DNA from: DATAXV01 sp036272915
GTDB taxonomy: Bacteria > Chloroflexota > Dormibacteria > Dormibacterales > Dormibacteraceae
Length of the DNA: 28,128 nt
NCBI GenBank assembly: GCA_036272915.1
Contig: DATAXV010000106.1
Span: forward strand, 1 to 28,128
Direction: 5' to 3'
Below are positions 7,908-15,256 of the stretch, one piece after another (the stretch's first letter is position 1; each line of letters starts with the position of its first letter). The position numbers and the translations under genes were made by a program. The notes under the pieces were generated by a model, which was given only the letters and a program-made list of their open reading frames with translations, searched no databases and was not told the origin of the DNA.

Positions 7908-8792
7908 CTATCCCTCCGGGCGGGCGACGCGCACGCCGGCCGCGTCCTCTGACAGCTGGACCAGGGCGGCCATGTCCTGCCCGCCCAGGTGGCGCGAGCT
8001 CGCCTCAAGGAAGCGCTGTCCGGCCAGAGCACCCAGGAGCAGCGGCGTGTGCGCGCCCCTCGCCTCCTCCAGGATCAGGCCGAGGTCCTTGAGCAGCAGG
8101 TCGACCGGGGTCGCCGCCGCGAAGTCGCGGGAGATGAACCGGGGCAGGTTGCGCGACATCATCGTCGACCCGCCGAAGGAGGTGCCGATGACCTCGAGCA
8201 CGATCTGGGGGTCGGCGCCCAGCGCGGTGCCGAAGACGGCGGCCTCGGCGATGGCGGCGGTGTGGACGCCGACCAGCAGCTGGTTGACCAGCTTCACCGC
8301 CTGGCCGGCGCCGACCGGGCCACAGAGGCGGATGTTCTTGCCGTAGGCCTCGAAGGCGGGCATCAGGCGGTCGAGGTCCTTCTGCTCCCCGCCGACCATG
8401 ACCGTCAGCGTCCCCGAGTCCGCCCCGGCCGGTCCTCCCGACACCGGTGCGTCGCAGAAGCCGGCGCCCTTCTCGGCGAGCCGGGCGGCGCAGCTCCGGT
8501 TGAGCTGGAGGCTGACGGTGGAATGGTCGGAGAAGACCTGGCCATCGCGGGCGACCCCGATCAGCTCCTCGTACACGCTCTCGACCGCCTCGGGTGTGGG
8601 GAGACAGGTCATGACCAGCTCGGATCGGCCGGCGACCTCGGCTGCGGATTCCGCCGGGACCGCGTTGGGTCCGGCCATCTCCTCCAGCACCGGACGGGAG
8701 CGGTTGTACATGTGCACGCGATGCCCGGCCATGACCAGGCGCTTGACCATCGGCCGCCCCATCTTGCCGACGCCGACGAATCCAACCTCCAT
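7908..8792 (-). CDS. glxR: Beta-hydroxyacid dehydrogenase, probably 2-hydroxy-3-oxopropionate reductase
   Basis: 294 residues, standard for the HIBADH/tartronate semialdehyde reductase family. The N-terminal GFVGVGKMGRPM is the dinucleotide-binding loop. DAPVSGGPAGADSGTL (about 114-129) is the substrate-binding signature, and Lys167 in QAVKLVNQ is the catalytic lysine. The end of the second Rossmann strand reads YNRS, with Arg31 where NADP-using members carry a basic residue and NAD-using members an acidic one. NADPH is therefore the likely cofactor (inference). It heads the operon with hyi and pntAA-pntAB-pntB. 3-Hydroxyisobutyrate dehydrogenase or succinic semialdehyde reductase activity remains possible, but the hyi neighbour favours tartronate semialdehyde. 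Confidence 0.85.
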   Translation of the reverse strand: MEVGFVGVGKMGRPMVKRLVMAGHRVHMYNRSRPVLEEMAGPNAVPAESAAEVAGRSELVMTCLPTPEAVESVYEELIGVARDGQVFSDHSTVSLQLNRSCAARLAEKGAGFCDAPVSGGPAGADSGTLTVMVGGEQKDLDRLMPAFEAYGKNIRLCGPVGAGQAVKLVNQLLVGVHTAAIAEAAVFGTALGADPQIVLEVIGTSFGGSTMMSRNLPRFISRDFAAATPVDLLLKDLGLILEEARGAHTPLLLGALAGQRFLEASSRHLGGQDMAALVQLSEDAAGVRVARPEG

Positions 8793-8883
8793 GAGCGCTC
8801 CTCCTCTTCGCGGACCGGACGGAATGCCCCAATGATGACTCCGGGCGCGTCTCGCCGTGTCGGCGAGCTCCGGAGGCGCCGGG

Positions 8884-9477
8884 TCAGGAGGAGGCGGCCC
8901 CGGTGCCCAGGTAGGCCTTGAGGGTCGGCGTCACCCTCGCCACCAGATCATCGATCGGCAGCGAGGCCAGGGGCTCGATCCGGAGCACGTGGCGAAGCAG
9001 GGCGATGCCCATCATGTGGGACACGGCCAGCGTGCATCGCAGCTCGGGATCGGGTCCGCCCAGGGTTCCCGCGACCCGCCGCAGCAGCTGCGACCGGACG
9101 AACTGCTCGAGCAGGACCGCGGATGGGGGATGGCTGGTCGAGGACCGCAGCAGCGCGAGCAGCGGCTCGCGGGTGACAGGGTCCTCCCATAGCTCGAGGA
9201 AGGTTCGGGCCAGCCGCTCGCCGGCGCCGTCGGGACCGGCGCCGAGGATGCGCTGGCTGAGCTCCTCGGGATCGAAGGGCCACTCCAGCGCCGCCCGGAA
9301 GAGGGCGTCCTTGGAGCCGAAGAAGTGGAGCGTCAGGGCCGGATCGACGCCGGCGTCGGCGGCGATGGTCCGGATCGAGGTTCCATCGAAGCCGCTCTCC
9401 GCGAAGCGGCGCCTGGCCGCTTCGAGGATCGCCTCGCGGGTGGCGGTCGACCCCGGTCGCCTTCCTGTCCTTGCCAT
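8884..9477 (-). CDS. TetR-family transcriptional regulator
   Basis: A 197-residue TetR protein. The DNA-binding domain occupies about residues 10-57, with REAILEAARRRFAESGFDGT followed by SIRTIAADAGVDPALTLHFF, the canonical TetR helix-turn-helix. The C-terminal ligand domain is divergent, as usual. I chose the ATG at 9477, which has GGAGGG four to five bases upstream. A longer GTG form from 9516 would start inside the palindrome and has no ribosome site. It is divergent from the nitroreductase gene and very likely controls it and itself through the inverted repeats at 9495-9549. The effector is unknown. Confidence 0.92.
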   Translation of the reverse strand: MARTGRRPGSTATREAILEAARRRFAESGFDGTSIRTIAADAGVDPALTLHFFGSKDALFRAALEWPFDPEELSQRILGAGPDGAGERLARTFLELWEDPVTREPLLALLRSSTSHPPSAVLLEQFVRSQLLRRVAGTLGGPDPELRCTLAVSHMMGIALLRHVLRIEPLASLPIDDLVARVTPTLKAYLGTGAASS

Positions 9478-9494
9478 CTGCCCTCCAAACTCTA

Positions 9495-9549
9495 CTATCG
9501 TTGACTTTTTGCTCACAGTGAGCTACGCTGGCGATGAAGTCAACGGTAG
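9495..9549. promoter_or_regulatory. Long inverted repeat flanking the TetR/nitroreductase promoter
   Basis: The 13-base arm CTATCGTTGACTT (9495-9507) recurs inverted as AAGTCAACGGTAG (9537-9549) with one mismatch, spaced by 29 bases. The left arm contains TTGACT (9501-9506). With a 17-base spacer this reaches TACGCT (9524-9529), a good sigma-70-type promoter for the nitroreductase, with a start near 9536. The right arm puts TTGACT on the opposite strand too, but I see no convincing -10 box for it. A second, shorter palindrome lies inside. Confidence 0.6.
9511..9523. promoter_or_regulatory. Perfect 13-base palindrome, TetR operator candidate
   Basis: GCTCACAGTGAGC is a perfect 6+6 inverted repeat around one base. 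It sits exactly between the proposed -35 (9501-9506) and -10 (9524-9529) boxes of the nitroreductase promoter, the classic place for TetR-type repression. Its centre (9517) is not the centre of the outer repeat (9522), so there may be two separate sites. Confidence 0.65.
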
Positions 9550-9573
9550 ATGAATTTACTGGAGGCCATCGCC

Positions 9574-9993
9574 ATGGCGCTGCCCACATGGATGGTAGGC
9601 GTGAATCGCCGCTTCACGAATCGCGTCCTCGGCCGGGCCGCCACCCGGCTCCCCGGATTCGGCGTCATCCATCATCGCGGCCGGCGTTCGGGAGTCGTCC
9701 ACCGGACACCGGTCAACGTCTTCCCGAGACCCGAGGGCTACGTCTTCGCACTCACCTATGGACGGAGCGCCGGCTGGGTCCGCAACGTGATGGCCGCGGG
9801 CGGCTGCGAGATCGAGACCAGGGGCCGGCTGGTGCGGCTGACCGAACCCCGCCTCTACCGGGACGAGACGCGGCGGGCGGTCACGCCCCCGGCCCGGGTC
9901 GTGCTGGGCATGTTCGGCGTCGCCGACTTCCTGGTGCTGCGGCCCATCGCCCCCTCGCCCGCGCCGGCGCCCGCCGCCCGCTCTCAGGAGTAG
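9574..9993 (+). CDS. DDN-type deazaflavin (F420)-dependent nitroreductase family protein
   Basis: 139 residues, a split-barrel enzyme of the nitroreductase-family deazaflavin-dependent oxidoreductase group. Signature segments are PGFGVIHHRGRRSGVVHRTP, YVFALTYGRSAGWVRNVMAA (the family's F420-contacting GxxxxWVRNxxAAGG block) and CEIETRGRLVRLTEPRL. I chose the ATG at 9574 because GGAGG lies eight bases upstream; the in-frame ATG at 9550 has no ribosome site. It would reduce an unknown electrophile with reduced F420, implying that the cell makes F420. Repression by the divergent TetR is likely. Its last ten bases overlap the convergent DUF3465 gene. Confidence 0.88.
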   Translation: MALPTWMVGVNRRFTNRVLGRAATRLPGFGVIHHRGRRSGVVHRTPVNVFPRPEGYVFALTYGRSAGWVRNVMAAGGCEIETRGRLVRLTEPRLYRDETRRAVTPPARVVLGMFGVADFLVLRPIAPSPAPAPAARSQE

Positions 9994-10511
9994 GTCGTTC
10001 CGCCGAACCGGATCCAGCCCGGCTGCGGGCAGCCGCTCGAGGTCTGCCCGTGGAGGCAGTGGACGCCGGCACGGCCGGGGTCGATGTACAGCTGGCCGTG
10101 GACCTCGATCGAGTCGCCCCGGCGCGCCGGCACCCAGGTGCCGAGGTCCGTGTTGTAGTCGAGCTCGAGGTCGTCGCCGAGACGGTCCGCCACCTCCATC
10201 CGCTCGTGGTCGCCGGACCGGGTCGGATCCGCCGTCAGCCGGGCCTGGAAGGTGACCTCGGCGCCGGAGTGGCCGCCGGCGATGTCGGAGTGGACAGCCG
10301 CCGCGTCGGCCGCCGGAGGCCGGGTCCCCATCCACACGTTGAAGCCGATCAGCAGGGCGAGCAGGATCCCCACTCCGGCCGCCAACAGCAGAACCAGCCG
10401 GCGCCGGCGGCCGCGCGAAGGCCGCCTCGGCGACCGCGCCCGGGTGGCGGCCGGCGGAGGCTGGGGCCCGGCCGGGGAGCGCTGGCGCCTGCGCGCGGCC
10501 CTCCTCGTCAT
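9984..10511 (-). CDS. Single-pass membrane protein with DUF3465 domain
   Basis: 175 residues: a very basic, Pro/Arg-rich N-terminal tail (1-38), one membrane helix (about 39-60, LVLLLAAGVGILLALLIGFN), and an extracytoplasmic domain from about 75. The latter matches the DUF3465 pattern: HERMEVADRLGDDLEL, YNTDLG, GDSIEVHGQLYIDP, GVHCLHG and a final GWIRFGGTTY. The function of this domain is unknown. Two cysteines in the outer domain could form a disulfide. The ATG at 10511 has GAGGAG about nine bases upstream. The open frame continues further upstream antisense to sucC, but that part has no homology signal. It is divergent from sucC. Confidence 0.78.
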   Translation of the reverse strand: MTRRAARRRQRSPAGPQPPPAATRARSPRRPSRGRRRRLVLLLAAGVGILLALLIGFNVWMGTRPPAADAAAVHSDIAGGHSGAEVTFQARLTADPTRSGDHERMEVADRLGDDLELDYNTDLGTWVPARRGDSIEVHGQLYIDPGRAGVHCLHGQTSSGCPQPGWIRFGGTTYS

Positions 10512-10721
10512 CCCCTCAACTCCTCGCCGGTGGCGGCGGGCGGGCGGCGAACGGTTGGCGGCACCCGACCATGATCTCCCGCCGAACGGTGAGGCCGGGG
10601 CCGATGCAAGAGGCGTCGGGCATGGCCGGGGGGGTACCGTAGCGTCGTCGCCGCCTCCCGTAAGCGCGGCATGGCAATCGAATCGAAAACCCCTGACAGA
10701 CATTTGGAGGTCGTTGGATCG

Positions 10722-11849
10722 GTGAAACTCCTGGAATACCAGGCCAAGGAGGTCCTCGCCTCGCTTGGCATCGCGGTCCCGGCCGGTAAGGTCGCCCGGA
10801 CCCCCGAGGAGGCCGCCGCGGCCGCCCAGGAGCTCGGTCCGGTGGCGGTCAAGGCGCAGGTCCCGGTCGGAGGCCGGGGCAAGGCCGGCGGCATCAAGCT
10901 GGTCCAGACACCGGACGAAGCCCGAGCCGCCGCCGAGCAGATCATCGGCATGGACATCAAGGGCCACACGGTTCCCCTGGTCTACTGCGAGACCGCGCTC
11001 GACATCGGCCAGGAGGTCTACCTCGGCTTCACCGTCGACCGCGACAACCGCTCCAACATCCTGATGCTCTCGGGCAAGGGCGGGATGGAGATCGAGCAGG
11101 TGGCGGAGGAGTCGCCCGAGGCGATCGCCCGGCTGCACCCCGACCCCTGGCGCGGCCCGCTCGACTTCGAGCTCGCCAGCCTCGTCTTCGAGGCCGGGCT
11201 CGGCGCCCACCAGCGGGCGCTGGTGCCGGTGATCAAGAAGCTCTACCAGGCGATCCCCAAGTACGACGCGCTCACCGCCGAGATCAACCCGCTGGTGATC
11301 ACCTCGGAGGGCAGGATCGTCGCCGGCGACGCCAAGCTGGAGACCGACGAGAACGCCGACTACCGGCAGAAGGACCTGCTCGGGCGCTACGAATCGGTCC
11401 AGGAGCAGGACCCCTACGAGGCGGAGGCCAAGAAGCGCGGCCTCGCCTACGTCTCCCTGGACGGCGAGGTCGGCATCATCGGCAACGGCGCCGGTCTCTG
11501 CATGGGCACCCTGGACCTGGTCCAGCGCGCGGGCGGTCACGCCGCCAACTTCTGCGACATCGGCGGCGGCGCCAAGGCCGAGGTCGTCGAGGGGGCGCTC
11601 AGCATCATCCTCAGCAACCCCAGGGTCAAGGGCGTGCTGATCAACGTCTTCGGCGGTATCACCCGCGGAGACGAGGTCGCCAAGGGCCTGATCAAGGCGC
11701 GGGACAGCCTGGACATGAAGCTTCCCCTGGTGGTCCGGCTCTCCGGCACCAACGAGGAGGAGGGTCGCAAGATCCTGGTCGAGAACGGCATCCCACCGGG
11801 AGCCAGCGGCTGGGAAGCGGCACAGAAGATCGTGGAGCTGACGAGGTAG
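10722..11849 (+). CDS. sucC: Succinate-CoA ligase (ADP/GDP-forming), beta subunit
   Basis: A 375-residue beta subunit. The N-terminal ATP-grasp domain starts with KLLEYQAKEVLASLGIAVP. The GRGKAGGIKL loop (51-60) contacts the nucleotide, and EINPLVI (about 188-194) and the AGDAKLETDEN metal-binding segment follow. The C-terminal CoA-ligase domain has GLCMGTLDLV, DIGGGAKAE and NVFGGITRGDEVAKG. I chose the GTG at 10722, which has GGAGG eleven bases upstream and gives the conserved N-terminus; an ATG at 10671 would add a poorly conserved leader. With SucD it makes succinate and ATP (or GTP) from succinyl-CoA in the TCA cycle. Two bases separate its stop from sucD. Confidence 0.97.
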   Translation: MKLLEYQAKEVLASLGIAVPAGKVARTPEEAAAAAQELGPVAVKAQVPVGGRGKAGGIKLVQTPDEARAAAEQIIGMDIKGHTVPLVYCETALDIGQEVYLGFTVDRDNRSNILMLSGKGGMEIEQVAEESPEAIARLHPDPWRGPLDFELASLVFEAGLGAHQRALVPVIKKLYQAIPKYDALTAEINPLVITSEGRIVAGDAKLETDENADYRQKDLLGRYESVQEQDPYEAEAKKRGLAYVSLDGEVGIIGNGAGLCMGTLDLVQRAGGHAANFCDIGGGAKAEVVEGALSIILSNPRVKGVLINVFGGITRGDEVAKGLIKARDSLDMKLPLVVRLSGTNEEEGRKILVENGIPPGASGWEAAQKIVELTR

Positions 11850-11851
11850 CG

Positions 11852-12730
11852 ATGTCGATCCTGCTCACCAAGGACACCCGCGTCATCGTCCAGGGCATCA
11901 CCGGCCGGGAGGGCACCTTCCACGCCGAGCAGATGCGGCTGGCCGGCACCACCGTGGTCGGCGGGACCAGCCCCGGCAAGGGCGGCACCACACACCTGGA
12001 CATGCCCGTCTTCAACACCGTCGCCGACGCGGTCCGCGAGACCGGAGCCACGGCCAGCGGCATCTTCGTGCCCGGCCCCTTCGCCGCCGACGCGATCATG
12101 GAGGCGGCCGCCGCCGGCATCGAGCTGATCGCCTGCGTCAGCGAGTGGATCCCGATCCAGGACATGATCCGGGTCAAGGCCTTCCTCCGCGAGCACCCGC
12201 GCGCCCGTCTGATCGGCCCCAACTGCCCGGGTCTGATCACCCCCGGCGAGGCCAAGATCGGGATCATCCCGCAGCGCTTCTCGATGCCCGGACCGGTCGG
12301 GATCGTCTCCCGCTCGGGCACCCTCACCTACGAGTCGATGGCGGCCCTCACCGCCGCCGGCCTGGGTCAGTCGACCGTCGTCGGGATCGGCGGCGACCCC
12401 ATCAACGGCACCTCGTTCGTCGATGTGATCGAGCTCTTCGAGAAGGACCCGGAGACGACCCACCTGATCGTGATCGGGGAGATCGGCGGCAGCGACGAGG
12501 AGAAGGCCGCCGAGCTCCTGGCCAAGGGCAGCCGGCTCAAGGTGGTCGGCTTCATCTCCGGGCGGACGGCACCCGAGGGCAAGCGCATGGGTCACGCCGG
12601 CGCCATCGTCTCCGGCAACAGCGGCACCGCCAAGAGCAAGGAGGAGGCCTTCCGCGCGGCCGGCGTGGCGGTCGCCGAGACCACCGACCAGATCGTGGAG
12701 CTGGTGCAGAGGACGGCGGCCACCGTCTGA
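11852..12730 (+). CDS. sucD: Succinate-CoA ligase, alpha subunit
   Basis: 292 residues, normal length. The CoA-binding Rossmann domain begins with VIVQGITGREGTFHAEQM and contains GGTSPGKGG. PNCPGLITPGEAKIGIIP and SRSGTLTYE are the ligase signature region. The active-site histidine that is phosphorylated is His248 in GHAGAIVSGNSGTA, and the conserved acid is Glu209 in IGEIGG. The ATG lies two bases after the sucC stop, so the pair is translationally linked. A strong hairpin follows ten bases after the stop. Confidence 0.97.
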   Translation: MSILLTKDTRVIVQGITGREGTFHAEQMRLAGTTVVGGTSPGKGGTTHLDMPVFNTVADAVRETGATASGIFVPGPFAADAIMEAAAAGIELIACVSEWIPIQDMIRVKAFLREHPRARLIGPNCPGLITPGEAKIGIIPQRFSMPGPVGIVSRSGTLTYESMAALTAAGLGQSTVVGIGGDPINGTSFVDVIELFEKDPETTHLIVIGEIGGSDEEKAAELLAKGSRLKVVGFISGRTAPEGKRMGHAGAIVSGNSGTAKSKEEAFRAAGVAVAETTDQIVELVQRTAATV

Positions 12731-12739
12731 GGTCGGGAC

Positions 12740-12773
12740 GGGCGGCGGCAGGCGACCGAGCCCGCCGCCGCCC
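12740..12773 (+). terminator. Hairpin after sucCD, possible terminator
   Basis: GGGCGGCGGC (12740-12749) pairs perfectly with GCCGCCGCCC (12764-12773), a ten-base GC stem with a 14-base loop, beginning nine bases after the sucD stop. No T-run follows, as is common in very GC-rich genomes. It could end or attenuate sucCD transcripts ahead of fdhD. Confidence 0.45.
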
Positions 12774-12820
12774 GCCGACATCCACCGGATTCCGCCGTGA
12801 CCCGTGGAATCATGGGCGGT

Positions 12821-13651
12821 ATGGCTCGGCCGAGCTCGCCCGGCACCCGCATCCGCCGCTACCAGGACGGCGGTTGGAGTGGGGACGACGATCTCGTCGC
12901 GGCCGAGGAGCCTCTGCAGCTGCTCCTCGACGGCGAACCCCTGAGCATCGTCATGCGCACCCCGGGCAGCGACCTGGAGCTGGCCCTGGGTCTGCTCTTC
13001 GCCGAGCGCGTGATCACCGGTTTCGACGACGTCGAGCGGGTCCGGATCAGCGCCGAGGCGGGCGAGAGCGAGCGCGGATTCCCGCTCGAGCCGGACCTGA
13101 TCGAGTCGAATCAGGTCGACGTTCACGTCCGGAACGTCCGCCGAAGGCCCGACCGATCCTTTCTGCAGACCTCCGCCTGCGGCGTGTGCGGCGCGACCAC
13201 GGTCGAGTCCCTGGCCCTCGACCATGCCCCGCTCCTGCCCGGTCCGAAGATCGACCCGGACCTGCTACCACCCCTGCCGGACCGGCTTCGCGGTGGGCAG
13301 ACGGTCTTCGATCTGACCGGAGGGCTCCACGCCGCCGGCCTCTTTGACGAGGGGGGCCGACTGCTGATGTTGCGTGAGGACGTCGGCCGGCACAACGCGG
13401 TGGACAAGGTCGTGGGCAGGCTTGTGTTGGCGGGCGGCCTCCCCGCGTCACGGTCTCTGCTCGTGGTGAGCGGGCGGGCCGGCTATGAGATCGTTCAGAA
13501 GGCCGTGGCCGCCGGCATCCCGTTGGTTGCCGCCGTAGGCGCCCCGACCAGCCTGGCCGTGGCCACGGCGGAGCGATTCGGCATGACTCTGGTCGGGTTC
13601 CTGCGCCGCGGGCGGTTCAACGTGTACTCGGATCGCGATCGGCTGCGCTGA
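12821..13651 (+). CDS. fdhD: Formate dehydrogenase accessory sulfurtransferase FdhD
   Basis: About 276 residues. FdhD passes sulfur from IscS to the molybdenum cofactor of formate dehydrogenase, and its mobile loop carries two cysteines. Here they are Cys120 and Cys123 in SACGVCGAT. Other family blocks are EEPLQLLLDGEPLSIVMRTP, LREDVGRHNAVDKVVG, SGRAGYEIVQKAVAAGIP and APTSLAVATAERFGMTLVGF. In-frame GTG 12797 and ATG 12812 are alternative starts; none has a clear ribosome site. I chose ATG 12821 as closest to the family N-terminus. No formate dehydrogenase subunit or cofactor gene is in the window, so its client must be encoded elsewhere. Confidence 0.93.
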   Translation: MARPSSPGTRIRRYQDGGWSGDDDLVAAEEPLQLLLDGEPLSIVMRTPGSDLELALGLLFAERVITGFDDVERVRISAEAGESERGFPLEPDLIESNQVDVHVRNVRRRPDRSFLQTSACGVCGATTVESLALDHAPLLPGPKIDPDLLPPLPDRLRGGQTVFDLTGGLHAAGLFDEGGRLLMLREDVGRHNAVDKVVGRLVLAGGLPASRSLLVVSGRAGYEIVQKAVAAGIPLVAAVGAPTSLAVATAERFGMTLVGFLRRGRFNVYSDRDRLR

Positions 13652-13720
13652 TAGGGGTGAGCGGCGCCAGTGCGGCGACCGTGAGAGTGGCGGCATAGAC
13701 GATCCCCTCTATCTCTTGGC

Positions 13721-14158
13721 GTGAGCCAGGAACCGCCGACGGCCGGTTCGCTGCTGCGCGACGCGCGTCGAAGGGCCGGTCTGTCACAGGGTGAGCTCGC
13801 CCGGCGGGCCGGCGTGGCCCAGAGTGTCGTGAGCGTCTACGAATCGGGGCATCGTGAGGCGTCGCTACCAACGATCGCACGACTGGTGGCGGCCACCGGC
13901 TACGAGTTGCATTTCGAACTGCGCGAACCGGAGGAGGCGCTGGACCAGCTCACAGGCCCGCTCGGACAGCGGGTTCGGGCATGCCGGAAGCTATTGCGGG
14001 ATCATCTCGCTCACCGCCACTTCGACACGATTCGCGCCGTGGTCGAGGCGACCGTGACCGAGGATCTCCCGGAGCTGGAGGGCGCGGTTCACCGGATGCT
14101 GGCCCGGTCTCGAGTCAGGAGGACGGTGAGGGAGGCGGTGGTCCAATTCGCCGTCTGA
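13721..14158 (+). CDS. XRE-family helix-turn-helix regulator
   Basis: 145 residues. The N-terminal domain (about residues 9-66) is a Cro/C1-type HTH: LLRDARRRAGLSQGELARRA, then VAQSVVSVYESGHREASLPT. The C-terminal half (about 75-145) is charged and helical and I do not recognise it. The GTG start at 13721 has no Shine-Dalgarno sequence, so the message may be leaderless. It resembles antitoxin-type regulators, but no toxin lies beside it: fdhD ends 69 bases upstream, and the convergent dehydrogenase gene overlaps its last 44 bases. Confidence 0.85.
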   Translation: MSQEPPTAGSLLRDARRRAGLSQGELARRAGVAQSVVSVYESGHREASLPTIARLVAATGYELHFELREPEEALDQLTGPLGQRVRACRKLLRDHLAHRHFDTIRAVVEATVTEDLPELEGAVHRMLARSRVRRTVREAVVQFAV

Positions 14159-15236
14159 GCGTGGCCGTTTGACCGAGATGGCGAGGCGCAACAGTTCCAC
14201 CCCAGTGGATCGACGCGCCCAGAACGCCGCCCAGTCCCTGCTCCAGGGTGCGAGCGTAGAAGGCTGGCGCGCTCTCGTGCTCGATCCGGTCGGTCATGGT
14301 GAGGCCCCACTTCAGCAATCCCTGGCCGAGTGACGTCATCACCGCCCGCCGAGAGGGTCGATAGCCGTCGTCGCACGGGAACACCATGCGCAGCCGGCGT
14401 CCGTGCGCTGGGAGGAAGTCGAAGGACACGGGACCCTTTCCGTAGTTGCCCTGCCATACGAAGCAGCCGAACTGGCGGCAGAGTCTGATGCCGAGATCGA
14501 TCGAGTCCTTCCTGCCCGTGGCCTCGAAGACGAAATCGACTCCATCCGCGCCGAAGATTCGGTGGACCTCCTCCTCGACGTCGGCCTTGGTCGAGTCCAC
14601 CACGTGGTGCGCCCCGAGCCCGGTGGCGGCCTCGAGTGGCTCCGGGCGGATGTCGACGGCGAGGACGCGGGCGCCACGGGCGATGCTTGCGGCGACGACG
14701 GAGAGCCCGATCTGGCCGGATCCGATGACGACCACGGTGTCGCCGGTGCCGACCCGGGCCTGATTGACACCGGTGAGGCCGACCGCGGGCAGGACGAACA
14801 TGCTGGCGATGTCGTCGGGGACGTTGTCGGGGATGTGATCGGCGCCGTGATCGCCTCTGGGGTCGAGGACCGCGACCGAGGCGTGGACTCCGGCGGCGCA
14901 GTTCAGGCTCTCGCCGGACGCCCTGGTCACGAGCTCCAGGTTCCTGCGGTAGTACACGCGGTCGCCGGTCCGATAGCCGGAGACATCGGCACCGACGTGC
15001 GTGACGCGGCCCGCGCCCATGTATCCCGTGACCAGCGGGAAGGGCCCCCAGTCCAGCTTGCCCGAGAGCACGGCGAACTCGGTGCCGAAGCTGACCCCCG
15101 ACCACGTCGTCTCGATCGCGATGCTCGTCGGAGTCAGGGGGGCGGTCAGGATCTCCTCGAGCGCGAAGCCGCCGTTCTCCCGCGCCACGAGCGCGAGGCC
15201 TTCGAGCCGGGTTCCCGGAGCAGCTGGCTCATTCAT
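14115..15236 (-). CDS. MDR-family dehydrogenase lacking the catalytic zinc ligands
   Basis: 373 residues of the medium-chain dehydrogenase/reductase fold: a GroES-like domain at about 1-140 and a Rossmann domain with VVVIGSGQIGLSVVAA at about 168-183. Where zinc enzymes have the catalytic Cys and the GHE histidine, this protein reads WSGVSFGTE and VTGYMGAGRV, so the catalytic zinc is probably absent. No structural-zinc cysteine cluster is visible. The closest relatives I know are BchC-like or threonine-dehydrogenase-like proteins. The second Rossmann strand ends in VDIRPE, suggesting NAD. The last 25-30 residues look unlike the family and run antisense into the XRE gene, so the original stop may have been lost. 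It lies 20 bases after the zinc-type paralogue. Confidence 0.85.
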   Translation of the reverse strand: MNEPAAPGTRLEGLALVARENGGFALEEILTAPLTPTSIAIETTWSGVSFGTEFAVLSGKLDWGPFPLVTGYMGAGRVTHVGADVSGYRTGDRVYYRRNLELVTRASGESLNCAAGVHASVAVLDPRGDHGADHIPDNVPDDIASMFVLPAVGLTGVNQARVGTGDTVVVIGSGQIGLSVVAASIARGARVLAVDIRPEPLEAATGLGAHHVVDSTKADVEEEVHRIFGADGVDFVFEATGRKDSIDLGIRLCRQFGCFVWQGNYGKGPVSFDFLPAHGRRLRMVFPCDDGYRPSRRAVMTSLGQGLLKWGLTMTDRIEHESAPAFYARTLEQGLGGVLGASIHWGGTVAPRHLGQTATLRRRIGPPPPSPSS

Positions 15237-15256
15237 GTCCGCTCGTCTCCCTGAGC

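Noticed and set aside
10512..11540. Upstream part of a 518-codon minus-strand frame opposite sucC
   Set aside because: Only the last 175 codons have a ribosome site and a domain signal; the rest is antisense to conserved SucC sequence.
13721..14158. XRE regulator as the antitoxin of a toxin-antitoxin pair
   Set aside because: No small toxin-like gene is adjacent on either strand; the neighbours are fdhD and a dehydrogenase.
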